Positions 45,518 to 56,765 of a stretch of DNA of 64,000 bases are shown piece by piece. Location: assembly GCA_019426215.1 (NCBI GenBank), contig CM033405.1, forward strand, positions 1,341,001-1,405,000. The letters run 5' to 3'. Below the pieces are notes generated by a model that ran no database searches, was not told the origin of the DNA, and saw nothing but the letters and a program-made list of their open reading frames with translations. A program made the translations under genes and the position numbers. The first letter of the stretch is position 1. Each line of letters opens with the position of its first letter. The stretch is from Buddleja alternifolia. Its lineage: Eukaryota; Streptophyta; Magnoliopsida; Lamiales; Scrophulariaceae.

Positions 45518-48500
45518 ATGGCGGCACTTTCCTCCCTCCAAACAAAACCCTCCTCCTCCGCCTCTCTCACCTACGCCGCCGCCTGCAAGCCAAGTCCGCC
45601 GTCTCTCCTCCACCTCCGCCGCCTCTACAGAACTCCGCGGAGCAAACGCAAGCCTATTAATGGCGGATATCTTTTCGTTAGAGCTTACATGGAAGAATCC
45701 AATTCCATTTCCGGTTTCGCGAATAAAGTTATCGGTTCGCTTCCGGTGATTGGGCTCTTGACCAGGATTTTCAGCGACGAAGGCGGCGTCGGAGGCGATA
45801 TCGTCGATTTCGCAGAGTTTAGGCGGAGAGTGGGGAATAATTGCTCTGTTAATGATTCTAGGGCTCTTTTTGAGTTTCAAGATCGTCGCGGCAAGGTAAT
45901 TGCTCTTCCACATTTGTATATATATATTTTTTTCATTTAATTCTAGACAAAGGATATACCTGACCCCACAAACTTGGATCGATAGTTTTTAAATTATGGC
46001 CACACGAATCCCATAAGACTACAATCAATAAAGGAGAAATAAGTCACGATTTCCGACATGAGAGTGGAAACTGATATCTCCAAGCCCGGTAGATTTGTAT
46101 ATTTTCATGCTGTCTATAATCTACATTTTATCTGAACTTTGATTGTTTGTTTGCTTTGGCTGCTGTAGCTCGCTGTATTCCGAAATAATTGGCCACTGTA
46201 CTTATTTCCATGTTAAAATGCTAATTGTTAAATTACCTAACTATTTGATAATCTTTGACGGTATGAAATGATCTTATCTAAATAGTTTGTTAGGGAAAAT
46301 TGCATTTTTCGTCCCATAATTTTGCTCAAATTCAATTTTAGTACCATTCGCTAAGAATTTCTCGCGTTTAGTCCTGTAATTCTCAAAATGTCCCACCCGC
46401 AGTTTTTATCCAAAATTTAAAGGTCAACTCTGTTAGTCACTTTTTAAGTAGTTTTTGGGGGAGAATTGATACATGAATGCACTCATACACTGATTATATT
46501 TAATATTACAATGGTTTTATTCAATATCATGTGTCACTCACGCACAAAATCTCCCCATAGAAACCCGTTTAAAAGGTTGACTAACGGTTATAGAACTATG
46601 GTTGAGACTTAATGTGAGATATTTTGAAAGTTATAGAACTAAACGTGAGAAATATGTTACGAATGAGACCTAAATTGAACTTGAGCAATGCAAAGTTATG
46701 GGACGAAAAATCTAAATTTCCCTAGTCTGTTATGTTATTTAATAACAATTGATTAATTATTACTTTTTTAATGAAACATGATTAGAGATTTTATTATTGT
46801 ACTAAGGTTGTAAGTGGATCAATGGATTTCGATGAGGAAGGATTATAAATGCCTACAAATTAGTGCTCTTGAAATCCACAAAGATGATTTAAAAAAATAG
46901 CTCAAAATGACTGAATGCCGAAGTACTTGAAATCCGTTATAACTTGAAATTACCAAAACAAACTTAATCGATATTTAGGAATAATGAATTTCAAATTCAT
47001 GACTTTCAAATCCTTCAATCCAAACACAACCTAAAAGAATTACACATTGGCTATTTAATTGCAGCAAAGGAGCTATTTATATGTTACAAGGAAGTTTATT
47101 CATTTGTTTTATTGCATTTTGCCACACCAAACTAATTGATTGTGCAACAATATAAGCTATATAATTATATGATAATTCTTAAGAGCTCACAGAACTTCAT
47201 ACCTTGATATGATAGCAAACATCTGTGTATGTCTACGGTGGATTCCAGCAAATCCCAGTATATTAATCAACCATAATGCTCTTGCTTTGACTCCTACCAA
47301 TTTTGAACGTAAAATAATGATTAATGACTTGAAGAAAGGGATCTAAGAAGGTATTTGGTATTTCATATTTGTGGATAGGCAGGAGAGCCTCTGTATGTGC
47401 TGCTATGTTGTTGGCTAGCTGCAGTTGGCGCTGGTTTGCTCAAATCTGAGGAGATATTGGAGGGAGTGGCACGACTTCGGATTTCAGACGATATCGAGTT
47501 TGAGGAGGAAACTTTTATGGCTATGTTGAAGGAATCAAGAGAGGTTAGTTTAATTGATTGGATTTCTTGCTCTACTGTTTTGTTTTGTTTTGAATTTTAC
47601 AAACATGGAGATGGATTGTTAGCCGAATGTGCCGGATGTCAGACATTCACAACCGTCCATATGATAGGATTTATGTCTTGTCCGTCATATACGGACGATA
47701 GATGGTTGACTCTTGCTTTGGCACATCCGAGTCTCAAGAGCACACAAGAAGTACATGGGATATAACCGGTTCTCGTATGCTAATTAGGTTGATGGTGGTA
47801 GTCATTTCTTCCGTCGTGATATGAACTATGTAATTTGATCATAGAATACGAAAAATAAAAGTTTTGAGCATCTATAAAATATGACCCGGAAAAGTATTGA
47901 TTCCTAGTTGGTAGTGCCATGCAATCACTTCAAGTAGAAAGGGTATTGTTGGAAAGAGTTTTAAATTTTAGAAAACCAAATCTTATTATAGGATGTCCGG
48001 AAGGGAAATCTTTTGTCGCGATATAAATTATGTATTGATCATGCGTGGTGTTCTTGATGAGAATTTGAAAATTAGAAGTTCCGATTTTTTTAAAATTTGA
48101 CACTGAAAAGTATAGATTCAGGGTTAGTAGTGTTACACGAACACTTTAAGTAGAAAGGGTTTTTTTGAAAACAATAAATTTGTATTCTAGAAAACCGGAA
48201 CTAATTTGAGGATGTCCAGAAGGGAAATCTTTCTCCTATTACTCGAATCCAATTTTCATTATGTGTACTTGTATCTTATTTTGGTACCTCATGAGACTGG
48301 TTGGGTCGTACTCACTTGCAGAGACGAGCAAAACTGAACGCCCCTGCCCCTAATATTCCCATGGAAGTTCGAGCTGAGAAAGCACTTGAGGCAATATATG
48401 TATGTTGCTTCGGGAGGGATCTTATAGAAGAAGAAGACGAGGAATTGCTATCTATCATCCTTAAATCGGTCTTCCCAACTGTCGACCAGCTAGAGATACA

Positions 48501-48645
48501 AAGGATTGTAAAAGAAAAGGCGAAGAGAGTGGCAGATGGAACTGATGAAATCATAATTCCAGAGGCTAAGCCCTTGCCAAAAGAAGCAGTGCAGCTGCAA
48601 ATGAAAGACTTGCAATTTCTCAGAGATGGAGGCGATAATATTTGA
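45518..48645 (+). CDS. PSA3-like photosystem I assembly factor, plastid
   Basis: Three exons (45518-45895, 47379-47543, 48322-48645) encode 288 residues. The N-terminus is rich in S, A and R without acidic residues (MAALSSLQTKPSSSASLTYA), a clear plastid transit peptide of about 50 residues. The mature part has FANKVIGSLPVIGLLTRIFS, DFAEFRRRVG, GEPLYVLLCCWLAAVGAGLL (a hydrophobic helix), then KALEAIYVCCFGRDLIEEED with a CC pair, and KEAVQLQMKDLQFL at the C-terminus. I recognise it as Arabidopsis PSA3 (At3g55250), a stromal factor for photosystem I assembly that works with PYG7; the name is by recall. The first intron (1.48 kb) holds two MITEs and the second a hairpin element. Confidence 0.8.
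46293..46722. mobile_element. 430-bp foldback MITE in PSA3-like intron 1
   Basis: Arms GGGAAAATTGCATTTTTCGT and (reversed) GGGAAATTTAGATTTTTCGT, with long imperfect pairing inside. The flanks TAGTTTGTTA (46283-46292) and TAGTCTGTTA (46723-46732) differ at one of 10 positions, a Mutator-like duplication. Decayed relatives are at 59340-59940 and 60235-60510. Confidence 0.8.
46806..47031. mobile_element. Harbinger/Tourist MITE in PSA3-like intron 1
   Basis: 226 bp with ends GGTTGTAAGTGGATCAATGG and (reversed) GGTTGTGTTTGGATTGAAGG, flanked by TAA at 46803-46805 and 47032-47034. It belongs to the family of 1304-1514. Confidence 0.8.
47605..47765. repeat. Hairpin-family copy in PSA3-like intron 2
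   Basis: GAATGTGCCGGATGTCAGAC with ATTCACAACCGTCCATATG on the left and ATATACGGACGATAGATGG with TTGGCACATCCGAGTC on the right. It is related to the tandem units at 6185-6665. Confidence 0.55.
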
Positions 48646-48859
48646 CTGTTTTATATTCCCTCCCGTTGTTTTGATGTAAAGATAGAAATGTTGTTGAGAA
48701 TCAATTACATGCTATGGTTTAGGCAGTTCAGAAGTAGCATTGAGCAATGAAGAGAGCCATCAACAACACTTGTTCTATAATGACCTCAGATGTAAATGTT
48801 GTGTTATTCAATTGGTTGTGTGGTAGTTGGATGCGCACATAATGATGTCATAAGTTGAA

Positions 48860-49120
48860 AGTTAAATCAAATAGATATACTGCATGAGATCCTAATTACG
48901 AAAAATATTTGAGAAATTACCATCATTTTTCCTATTCCAATTTAACCCATTTCAATAGAAGCTAGTTACAAATTTACAATTCCACCCCTTGATTTTTGAA
49001 TTATCAGTGGATGTCTTGGTAATTCATAGAACCTTATCCCCTGGTAATTCATAGAACCTCAAGGAGCTCGTGATAATTACCCAATAAGTGAGGAGGTGTC
49101 TATCTAGCCATCCTAAAATA
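48860..49120. repeat. Foldback repeat, GTAAATTACA family
   Basis: Shares GAGATCCTAATTACGAAAAA and a terminal CTCGTGATAATTACCCAATA with the 2018-2287 copy. A short internal duplication (TTCATAGAACCT twice) is present. Confidence 0.55.
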
Positions 49121-49614
49121 AAATATTTACATTGTTATTGTGGAAGTGAAATCGGACGACTTATGCCGTACCTTCTCCTACAATACGCACATGCTTATAG
49201 CTAAACTCTTGCTTGAAGAAAGAAAAAATGGTATGGTCTTGGCAAATAACGAAAATTGGCATAGTATATTTATTTGAAACATGAATATCTCAAAATCCCT
49301 GTGTTTAAACACCTATAGATCACCTAAAAATCATCACTCATGGAGTCACTAGTCGTTACGAGAGATCTGTCAACAGATTTATGCAACGAGCAACAAGAAT
49401 TAAGTGCATCAACAACAAACGTGTGCTCTTCTTAATATATCATAAACAGCTTAGATGAAATATTATAAATAAAGGAACAACGCCAGAAGTGATCATAGTC
49501 TAAAAGCAATATACCCATCTGACATTATAGTTCTTGTGTCAAGAAAAAACAAGGACAGAACTGTCTATGGAGTCTACACGTCGTCTCTATGATCGAGGAC
49601 TCCAAAAGGCCGTG

Positions 49615-51187
49615 TTATAAAGGCGTCGCAAAGCCTGGAAACAACAAAAAAAAAAAAAAATGGAACAAATTAAACATAGCATTAACCTTGAACGTAGGGC
49701 CACATTACAATTATATGCTATTTTGTAGACTTTGATTTGATTGCATTTTTCATTAATGATCTAGGATTCGAATGGTAAAATCAGCTTCTTTCACAAATCA
49801 TCACCGACTGATCATAGAAATTGCATTGTTTGTTCAATTTTTCTCCTGCTTTAGTATAAACGTGCTGTCTGTTTTACGAAAGTAAATATTCATGGTTAGA
49901 TTTTGATTAGAAAGCTTATTATTACATACTCACAAAGCAAGCTCTAAAGAATGGGTTAACAAATAGAATCCCTTTTTTGGCTTTCGTTCTTTTTCCGAAA
50001 TAGATAAATGAAAGACTAGGCATCTTTAGTAGGACTTCAGAACTTTAGCTATGAAAAGTTTACTTCAAATGCATGTGAGAATATTTGTAGTCTTCCGAGC
50101 CTGAAAATCATACATTCTCTAGCAATACTAAGGCTTCCTAGAATATATGAAAATGTTATACTTCAAATCCTTATCAAACTCCTTTGGCTTTCTAGGCAAC
50201 TGGATCTACCAAGATTTTGAAACTATCTTAAGGTCAAACATTTCCTCAAAACCAAATTCTTCAATCCAAATCCAACCTAAAAACCTGGAAATGTTTTCTA
50301 AACTAAATAACCAAAGCACAGAACTACATAATATAATGCAATTCTTTTAATTCGAATCTTCTCACGAGAAAATGTCGCGTGAGAATTAAGATGCAGTTAA
50401 GTTGGATAGTGCACCTCCATTATCGGCAATTCTCAACTTCTAACCTCAACAACAAGAATCGAACCTAAGATCAATCAACGGAAAGAAAATTCAAGCTCAG
50501 AACGATCTATTTTAAAGCTTAAAACTGGAAATAAATCTTTAGAATGTCAATCACTTGTCAAAAACACGAGCATTATATTCCAGGTGTGAAAATCGCGCAA
50601 ATGAAAATAAAATGAAATCGCATGAATCCGATCGCATACCTTCAGAGAGAAAACTCCAATGGCCAATCTTCGAAGACAACTTCGAATTCAGCAACGCCGA
50701 TGCAGTAACCGAATGCAGAGGCATCAATGATTCACCACATCCTAGCTCAACTGGTAACCTAAACATCACAATCCGTAGTCTAGTTATTTTCAATAATTCG
50801 CATGTAACAACGCCTATAATCCTAGCTCAATTGGAAACCTAAACCTAATAAAAATCTGTCTAATTACTTCAAATAATTCGAATGTCACAACACCAATAAT
50901 CCTAGCTCAACTGGTAACCTAAACATAATAATCTCTCTAATTACTTTCAATAATTCGAATGTAACAACAACAATAATGAGTGATTATCTAATAAATTAAA
51001 GTCATGAGCATTTTCCGGCTAACCTGGAGGAGGAGAAGAATGAGCGGCGGCGGGGGGCGGCGGCGGCGATTCCGCTGAGCTTCGCCGGTGCGGACGCGAC
51101 TGAATGCGAAGATTGCGCGCTACGGAATACAGTTTTAGCAGAAGAAATGGATCGATGAACTAGATTTCGAGCAGAATTGGACGCCAT
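49615..51187 (-). CDS. NFD6-like small mitochondrial protein
   Basis: Three exons (51187-51024, 50758-50640, 49634-49615) encode 100 residues. The first 55 are a classical mitochondrial presequence: MASNSARNLVHRSISSAKTV with many R, S and A and no acidic residues. Exon 2 gives RLPVELGCGESLMPLHSVTA, the signature of plant NUCLEAR FUSION DEFECTIVE 6-like proteins, and the six-residue last exon codes GFATPL and a stop. Arabidopsis NFD6 is a mitochondrial protein needed for polar nuclear fusion in the female gametophyte; its molecular activity is not established. The last exon lies 1 kb away and rests on frame and the expected C-terminus. Intron 1 carries repeated copies of its own acceptor (see 50741-50985). 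Confidence 0.75.
50741..50985. repeat. ~80-bp tandem triplication spanning the exon 2 acceptor of the NFD6-like gene
   Basis: CCTAGCTCAACTGGTAACCT or a close variant is at 50741, 50821 and 50901, with TAATTACTTTCAATAATTCG-like text between. On the minus strand each copy contains TTTAG|GTTACCAGTTGAG or a variant, so the true acceptor at 50758 is preceded by two copies of itself. Confidence 0.85.
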
Positions 51188-51712
51188 TTTTGTTTGTTAA
51201 TTCAAAACGTTTCTGATCTTAAACCCTAGAAATGTGACGCATTCGAAATGGTCAGCCGCTTAGCGGGTTGATTGTATAATGGGCTTATCGGCCTGCAAAG
51301 TTTAATGATAATGGGCTGTGCTAGAGACCCGTTGATATAGAAGTAAAAGTATATCGAATCGAGTAAAGTTTTGTTCAAACTTGTTTAAGTTTTTACGAAG
51401 TTCTGATGTTTATGGTTTGATTATTAATTAAGTTGAGCTCGAGTTGCTTGATATTTTTATATATATTGTATCAGTGTTTGACTAATCAAATGAAGCTCAA
51501 ACCAACTGTCATACTTTATCAGACGTGTTCAAGCTTGTTTGTTATGTTAACCGAATGAGTTTTTAATTATCGATCTTAAGTCAAGAATCAAGTATATTGG
51601 TTTGTTTTTCCGTCCACATAGTGAGGAACTTAGAATAAAAATAAATAAAACTAAGATATGAAGTAATTATAAGATATTTGCACAACTAAATAAAAAATAT
51701 ATTTAAATTACT

Positions 51713-51905
51713 TTTTTTTAATACAAAGAGAAGAAGAGACCCTAACAATCTATTCCGACAAACTCAGATTTATAATCGTTTGTCTGAGTCAAGTAAGGCC
51801 TCGCAGATCTTATTCCAAAATATTACACAAATCCGTACAGACACCAAGAGTTCTCTCAAAACCCTTCTTCGCTAATTCGTCTGCTACACTCCTCTCTTTT
51901 AACAA
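51713..51905 (-). mobile_element. LINE 3' end fragment
   Basis: The minus strand reads ERSVADELAKKGFERTLGVC followed by TDLCNILE and a stop, the C-terminus of an L1-type LINE RNase H. A 3'UTR and a poly(T) run at 51713-51719 follow (the poly(A) tail). It is 5'-truncated, as is usual for LINEs. A second family member ends at 28458. Confidence 0.75.
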
Positions 51906-51919
51906 AGTAAATTACAAAA

Positions 51920-52870
51920 TAAATGTTATTTAGCAAAAATAAAATGTGGAAAATCTTATAAAAAGTATATATTGTTATTTCACCAAAAACCACACAATTT
52001 TTTTTCTCTTTTTTTAATAACACAAGGGGTCTTTAGTCTATTTCATTAACACAAGATTTTCTTTTTGCATTTTCGGTATAATACATGAAGATTTTATGCA
52101 TTTTACCCTAAAAATTAAAATCATTTTGTGAGCTTCCAAATTACAAGGTTCCAATGCGGTACGAAATAACAAAATACAGTATGGATATGTTTGGATAGAA
52201 GGAATTAAAAGTTAAAGATTTCATATCCATCGACAATCTCATTGAGCTTATTTGGATAATTTCAAGTTATACTGGATTTCAAATCCATTCAATATATGAT
52301 CTGAAATTTTAGAAATAATGTGAACATGCAGAGTTCTATAGCAATTCACAACACATCTCCACTTGTTTTCCAAAAGCAGCTTACAAAGATGCAATTCAAA
52401 TGAAGTACACTTCACATACAAACTAAAATAAGCAACCATATAAGTTATAACAGAAGGTCATAGAAAATATTATCTTGCATATTAACAAGTACAAATTCTC
52501 CATTGATCCATACAAGAACACGTAAAGATTATCCAAGTTAAACCGAAATGTCCTCAACGACCAGCAATATTCTAAATATTCTTACTGTTATATATGTTCA
52601 TGACAGGCGTAACTTACTTCTTGAACATAAACAAACCGAAGCAGGTCTGAATCATTTGATCCTGTCTGTTTATACACTCTCTGATGAGCATTACTGCTGA
52701 AACATACTCCAAATTGCTCCTTCCTAAACAAGAACTTCGCTGTGAATCACGTAAACAGAGGACTTCAAAAACGACAAATTATCACCTCGGGATTCTTCTA
52801 AACAAACTCCACCTTTTGCCTTTTTTTCTTCATAAAATTTAAAACCCATAAGAGCATAGGAGAATAATTG
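51920..52870. other. Intergenic and probable 3'UTR region
   Basis: Contains the foldback-end fragment (TTTTTTAATAACACAAGGGG) at about 52010-52070 and a partial Tourist MITE at about 52190-52310. The last part is likely the 3'UTR of the OB-fold gene. No protein-like frame. Confidence 0.45.
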
Positions 52871-52874
52871 TAGG

Positions 52875-53652
52875 TCACTCAACAACATTGACTAATTCAT
52901 ATTCAACAAGTGAGAGATTATTATCTTCTTTGACAGTGAAGCTTGCAGGTTCGGTTACTTCCACACGTCCCCATTTATCCACAGCAAGCCTCATTGATCC
53001 TTTGAACATGTCAATTTTGGCATTTCTCAGAATTATGGTAGCATCGGGCTTCATCATTTCCACTGCACGTTAAAAGTACATTTTTTTTTTTTAAAAATTT
53101 CTCAATAAGACCATTTGTATTTAAAAGAGAGGTTGCTTTATCATATACCAAGGAACCCCGTTAATAGCTAACAAGATACTGATAAAATATGATTCTCATT
53201 AGTTGAAACACGATTCAGTCATATCCACAGCATAACTCATCCGTAAACGTTCAAATATTTTTCTAATTCAAATCAATGCAACAGAAAAATCACATATGTC
53301 CATGCTTAATTGAGTTATACTCATATGCCAAGGGTGCACGAGAGGATCTGCAACATATCGGCATTTCAAATTACGAAAAAGTGGACTATACTCAAGCTGA
53401 TGACTGTATATGCATACACCATACAATACCTTGCTCATTCCTCGCAGTAAACAGAATAGTCCCTGTTTCATCTCCCACCAAACACTCAGCAATGCTCATC
53501 TGTCGGACTTGAGGCCTGTTTGGCCTGGCCTTTTGCAATACCATTTTGGAACTGACAACCTTTACAACAAGATTGTGTCCATTTGTTCCAGGGCGCAGCT
53601 GATCAACCTTGGTGAAAACTGGCTTTCTCCTAGCTGAGTTTGTTTCAGCCAT
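52875..53652 (-). CDS. Single-domain OB-fold nucleic-acid-binding protein (At4g28440-like)
   Basis: Two exons (53652-53430, 53062-52875) encode 136 residues, the normal length for this family. The sequence KVDQLRPGTNGHNLVVKVVS, then QMSIAECLVGDETGTILFTA, and NAKIDMFKGSMRLAVDKWGR follows the beta-strands of an OB fold like that of SOSS-B/human SSB1, which binds single-stranded nucleic acid. No targeting peptide is evident. An acceptor at 53664 and a donor at 54954 define a 1.29-kb 5'UTR intron that contains a MITE and a small solo LTR. Confidence 0.9.
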
Positions 53653-53708
53653 TTTAAATAAAACCTACAACATGGACATAATATCAATAAGCCCACAAGG
53701 AATATTAA

Positions 53709-54149
53709 GGCCATGTTCGTTTATGTTTTCAAATCTCACTTTCCATTTTCTGTTATGTGGATCACAATATCCTAAAGATCCACACTACAAACCATTTTCA
53801 TCTAAAAACATTTTTTTTTCGACTTCGCTTTTTCATTCCCCTATATAACTACCTATCACTCACTACATCCAGCATTTCAAACAATCATCATTCAATAATC
53901 ATTTACTCCAATCATTACTTTTTTCTTCCTCTTCATACTTTACAATTTTTTATAATACTAACACAATCATTTAGCTCATCATACACTAACCGATCATTTT
54001 TATTCAACACATTTACAATTTCCAATCATATTCTAAGAACATATACAAATACACCACATATCACATCATTTTCATACGAATACCAAAAATACGCATTCCT
54101 CGATAAATTTTAAGAATCTCAACTCAAAAACATGAACAAACAAAGCCTA
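53709..54149. mobile_element. 441-bp MITE in the 5'UTR intron of the OB-fold gene
   Basis: Ends AGGCCATGTTCGTTTATGTT and (reversed) AGGCTTTGTTTGTTCATGTT are inverted repeats, flanked by TTA and ATA. This is compatible with a Harbinger-type 3-bp duplication with one change. Copy 1 is at 187-706. Confidence 0.75.
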
Positions 54150-54278
54150 TAAGTTTTCACATAATGGAATTCATATATATGTGTGCGTATGTGTTTCCTT
54201 TACTTTTCCATATATAACGGCTGAAATCATCACAACAGCAAACCATTTAAAAGCAAAAATTCCTCTGAACAGCGGTAC

Positions 54279-54430
54279 TGTCACTCCCCGGGCTCACGAG
54301 TCCGTTGGACCAGAGAAGTCCCACTGAACCCACTGAGCGTAACATAGAGTACAAAATAAATATCCATTGTTCCAGGTTCTCTTTATAAACTATTTCCATT
54401 TTCCATTTTTATCCCATGTGGGATGTTACA
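54279..54430 (-). mobile_element. TRIM-like solo LTR (152 bp)
   Basis: Plus-strand ends TGTCACTCCCCGG and GGGATGTTACA, i.e. TG...CA; on the minus strand it starts TGTAACATCCCACATGGGAT, a common plant LTR start. The flanks GGTAC (54274-54278) and GTTAC (54431-54435) match at four of five bases. Confidence 0.65.
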
Positions 54431-54664
54431 GTTACACTAACATAAATCAACAAACGAAAATATCTATGCTAGACAGAGTCCAATAGTCTTAGCGTTTATC
54501 TCTCTTACATAATAAAATGTATTGTGTCCGATCCCCTAGAGTACACGCTCGGACCATTACACTCGGTCTTACATAGAATTACCCTTGACAAACACAAGAA
54601 GGCACATCCATCACAAAAGGAGACACAAATTTCATCACAATCAGAACCAAACATAGAACAATTG

Positions 54665-54692
54665 ATAATAATAATAATAATAAAAAAAAAGT
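54665..54692. repeat. (AAT)n microsatellite
   Basis: Seven AAT units followed by an A run, inside the 5'UTR intron of the OB-fold gene. Confidence 0.85.
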
Positions 54693-54954
54693 AACAATAA
54701 AGAGAAAAACAAATTATTGTTCATTAATCATGCAGCAAACAATCATCCACCCAATTATACATTTCCAGTAAAACATGTAACCGATCAAACTCGCAATAAA
54801 ACTAGAGTGAATTAACTAATTAACCCCAAAAAACAATAAAATCAAAACCCTAATAATCAGATCGAAATCAGAGGATAATCATAACTTTAATCAGACTATT
54901 ATAACATATACATACAGTAATAAATGGATCTGATAATTGATAAAGATGAACTAC

Positions 54955-55041
54955 CTTTGGGTACGAGGAGAAATTGAAATGATTGTTGAATAGCTTCTTT
55001 ATTTGTTTATATTTATTTTGGCAGAAGCTTTTCTCTTTATA
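54955..55041 (-). promoter_or_regulatory. TATA box and 5'UTR exon of the OB-fold gene
   Basis: On the minus strand CAGTATAAAGAGAAAAG has a TATAAAG box at 55035-55041; the leader ends with AAAG|GTAGTT at 54955. Confidence 0.6.
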
Positions 55042-55156
55042 CTGGCGAGAGTGGAAATCGCTTTTGAATGGCTGTTGAATTAGATTTTTGATCGTTGATC
55101 CCACATTTTCTCGGACAATCTCGGCCGTCAATACTTTAGGCACTTAGGCACTCAAC

Positions 55157-55304
55157 CGGAGCCGAATGATTTACCACAATGATGTCACATCATTGTGGGA
55201 TAATCTTCATGAATTATTACTAGCAATTTTTTTTTAAGTGGACACTTGTCAATCCCACAATAATGTGACACTATTGTAGTATGTGGAATAAAAAATCCGT
55301 TCCG
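55157..55304. mobile_element. Mutator-type MITE, relative of 22781-22959
   Basis: 148 bp, with shared ACCACAATGATGTCACATCA and the reverse copy AATGTGACACTATTGTAGTA. The flanks GCACTCAAC (55148-55156) and TCACTCAAC (55305-55313) match at eight of nine. Confidence 0.8.
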
Positions 55305-55324
55305 TCACTCAACGGTCTTTGATC

Positions 55325-55795
55325 TTATAATTTTCTTTCGGATGCTTAATTATTGTAACCATCTTATTTTTAGTAAATTTCAACGAGATCCACCCAAGGA
55401 GGTCTTAATTGTAAGATTTACAAGAAGACAAATTATAAGAGTTTTTAAATATACAGCTTGTATTTAAATACAAGGGGTGAAATTGTAACATGGGAGTGTG
55501 TTTTTTTTTTTTTTTGAATGAAACGGTTACAAGATATCAAATTGCGACAAGTTACAACCAATTCAGAACTATTACAATCAACTAAGTTAGCAACTACTAT
55601 AAGAGTAGAGAAAACCCTACACGCTTTCGGTGGGAGTTGCACCCAAGACATCTATTATCCTGGGGCCTCAGCTTTGTCATCAGACATGAGAGTGTAATTG
55701 TAAGAATATTTTAATACGAGAAATATTTTATATAATTTCAAAGAGGTTAAGAGGGTTTTTGGTAATTAACACGAGTATGTAGGTAATTATTTATT
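55325..55795. repeat. Foldback repeat hosting a SINE
   Basis: Left part TTATAATTTTCTTTCGGATG to GTAACATGGGAG, right part from GTGTAATTGTAAGAATATTT to GTAATTATTTATTT, in the style of the 21902-22172 family. The SINE at 55501-55683 splits it. Confidence 0.5.
55501..55683 (-). mobile_element. SINE, same family as 30056-30282
   Basis: On the minus strand it has TGAGGCCCCAGGATAATAGA, and its 3' end TAACCGTTTCATTC runs into a poly(A) tail (poly(T) at 55501-55515). The target duplication is ACATGGGAGTGT (55488-55499) versus ACATGAGAGTGT (55684-55695), one mismatch in 12. The B box is degenerate (GGGTGCAACTCCC). Confidence 0.8.
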
Positions 55796-56366
55796 TTATT
55801 TTTTTCCTTTAGATGCTCTTTTTGGATTTTTCTTATTATCCACGTCAGAAAAATGTGAAATTCATGCTAACTCAAATTTGCAGTATATTTTGGCTTAAAT
55901 TTATCTTATTTGTTTGAATATTGATTATAATATAATCAATTTAAAGTAACGGGTTTTCTGAACCATTATTTGGTTATCAAATTGAAAAAATAACTTGTTA
56001 TATAACCAATTACATAACTATATGTTAGGTTAAGATATATATAAATCATCTTCGTCTTTCTTTTAATTTGTTTCCAATCAAAAAATGAATTAAATAAAAT
56101 GAAGAAAAATAATAAAAAATGTATAAATTTAAATTTGGCCACTGCAGACAGACAACAAAAGTTGGATTGTTTTACAACAGTGGTTAAATTTATAATAAGT
56201 TCGTATAACCTGTTCTAGTCATCGATGCTTAATGTAATTTCACTATAAAATTATCTAAAAATGATTGTGAATTTTTACTTTTAGTATTCCACATTGGTGT
56301 ATTTAGATAAATCAAAAAGATTTTAGCTAGTAATTTGGTTTGATTATTTTTCGAAAGCGATATGAT

Positions 56367-56765
56367 TTTTTTTTTTTTGAAATTCAAAACAAAGGGATAC
56401 CCTAAATATCTAACCCGACAAGTCCAATTTGATAGTTATAATCTTGAGTTATAAAAACTCTATTTAGGTCCATAAAGGAAGGGCAGAGCCACAACTTGTG
56501 GCAGTTTGAATTCGAACGCAGGACCTCTTACATAAAGTGGGAGGTGGATACCACTAGATCAACATAATTTTTTTTTTTTAATTCAAGAGGGAGGGGATAC
56601 TCTACATATTTAACCCGATAAATTCGGATTGATAGTTATAATTCAGAGCTATAAAGACTCTATCTAGCTCCATAAAGGAGGGGAGAGCCACAACTTGTGG
56701 CAGCCTAAATTCGAACTCAGGACCTCTCACATAAAATGGGAGGTGAATATCACTAAATCAACAGG
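56367..56765 (-). mobile_element. Two head-to-tail SINE copies
   Basis: Copies at about 56367-56562 and 56567-56765 share AACCCGACAA, GGAGAGCCACAACTTGTGGC-type text and, read on the minus strand, an A-box-like GATCTAGTGGTATCCACC and B box GTTCGAATTC. Each ends in its own poly(A) tail (poly(T) on plus). The family differs from that at 30056 and 55501. Confidence 0.8.

Noticed and set aside
45446..45913. 155-residue minus-strand frame opposite PSA3-like exon 1
   Set aside because: It is an antisense shadow of a GC-rich coding exon with a clear transit peptide on the plus strand.
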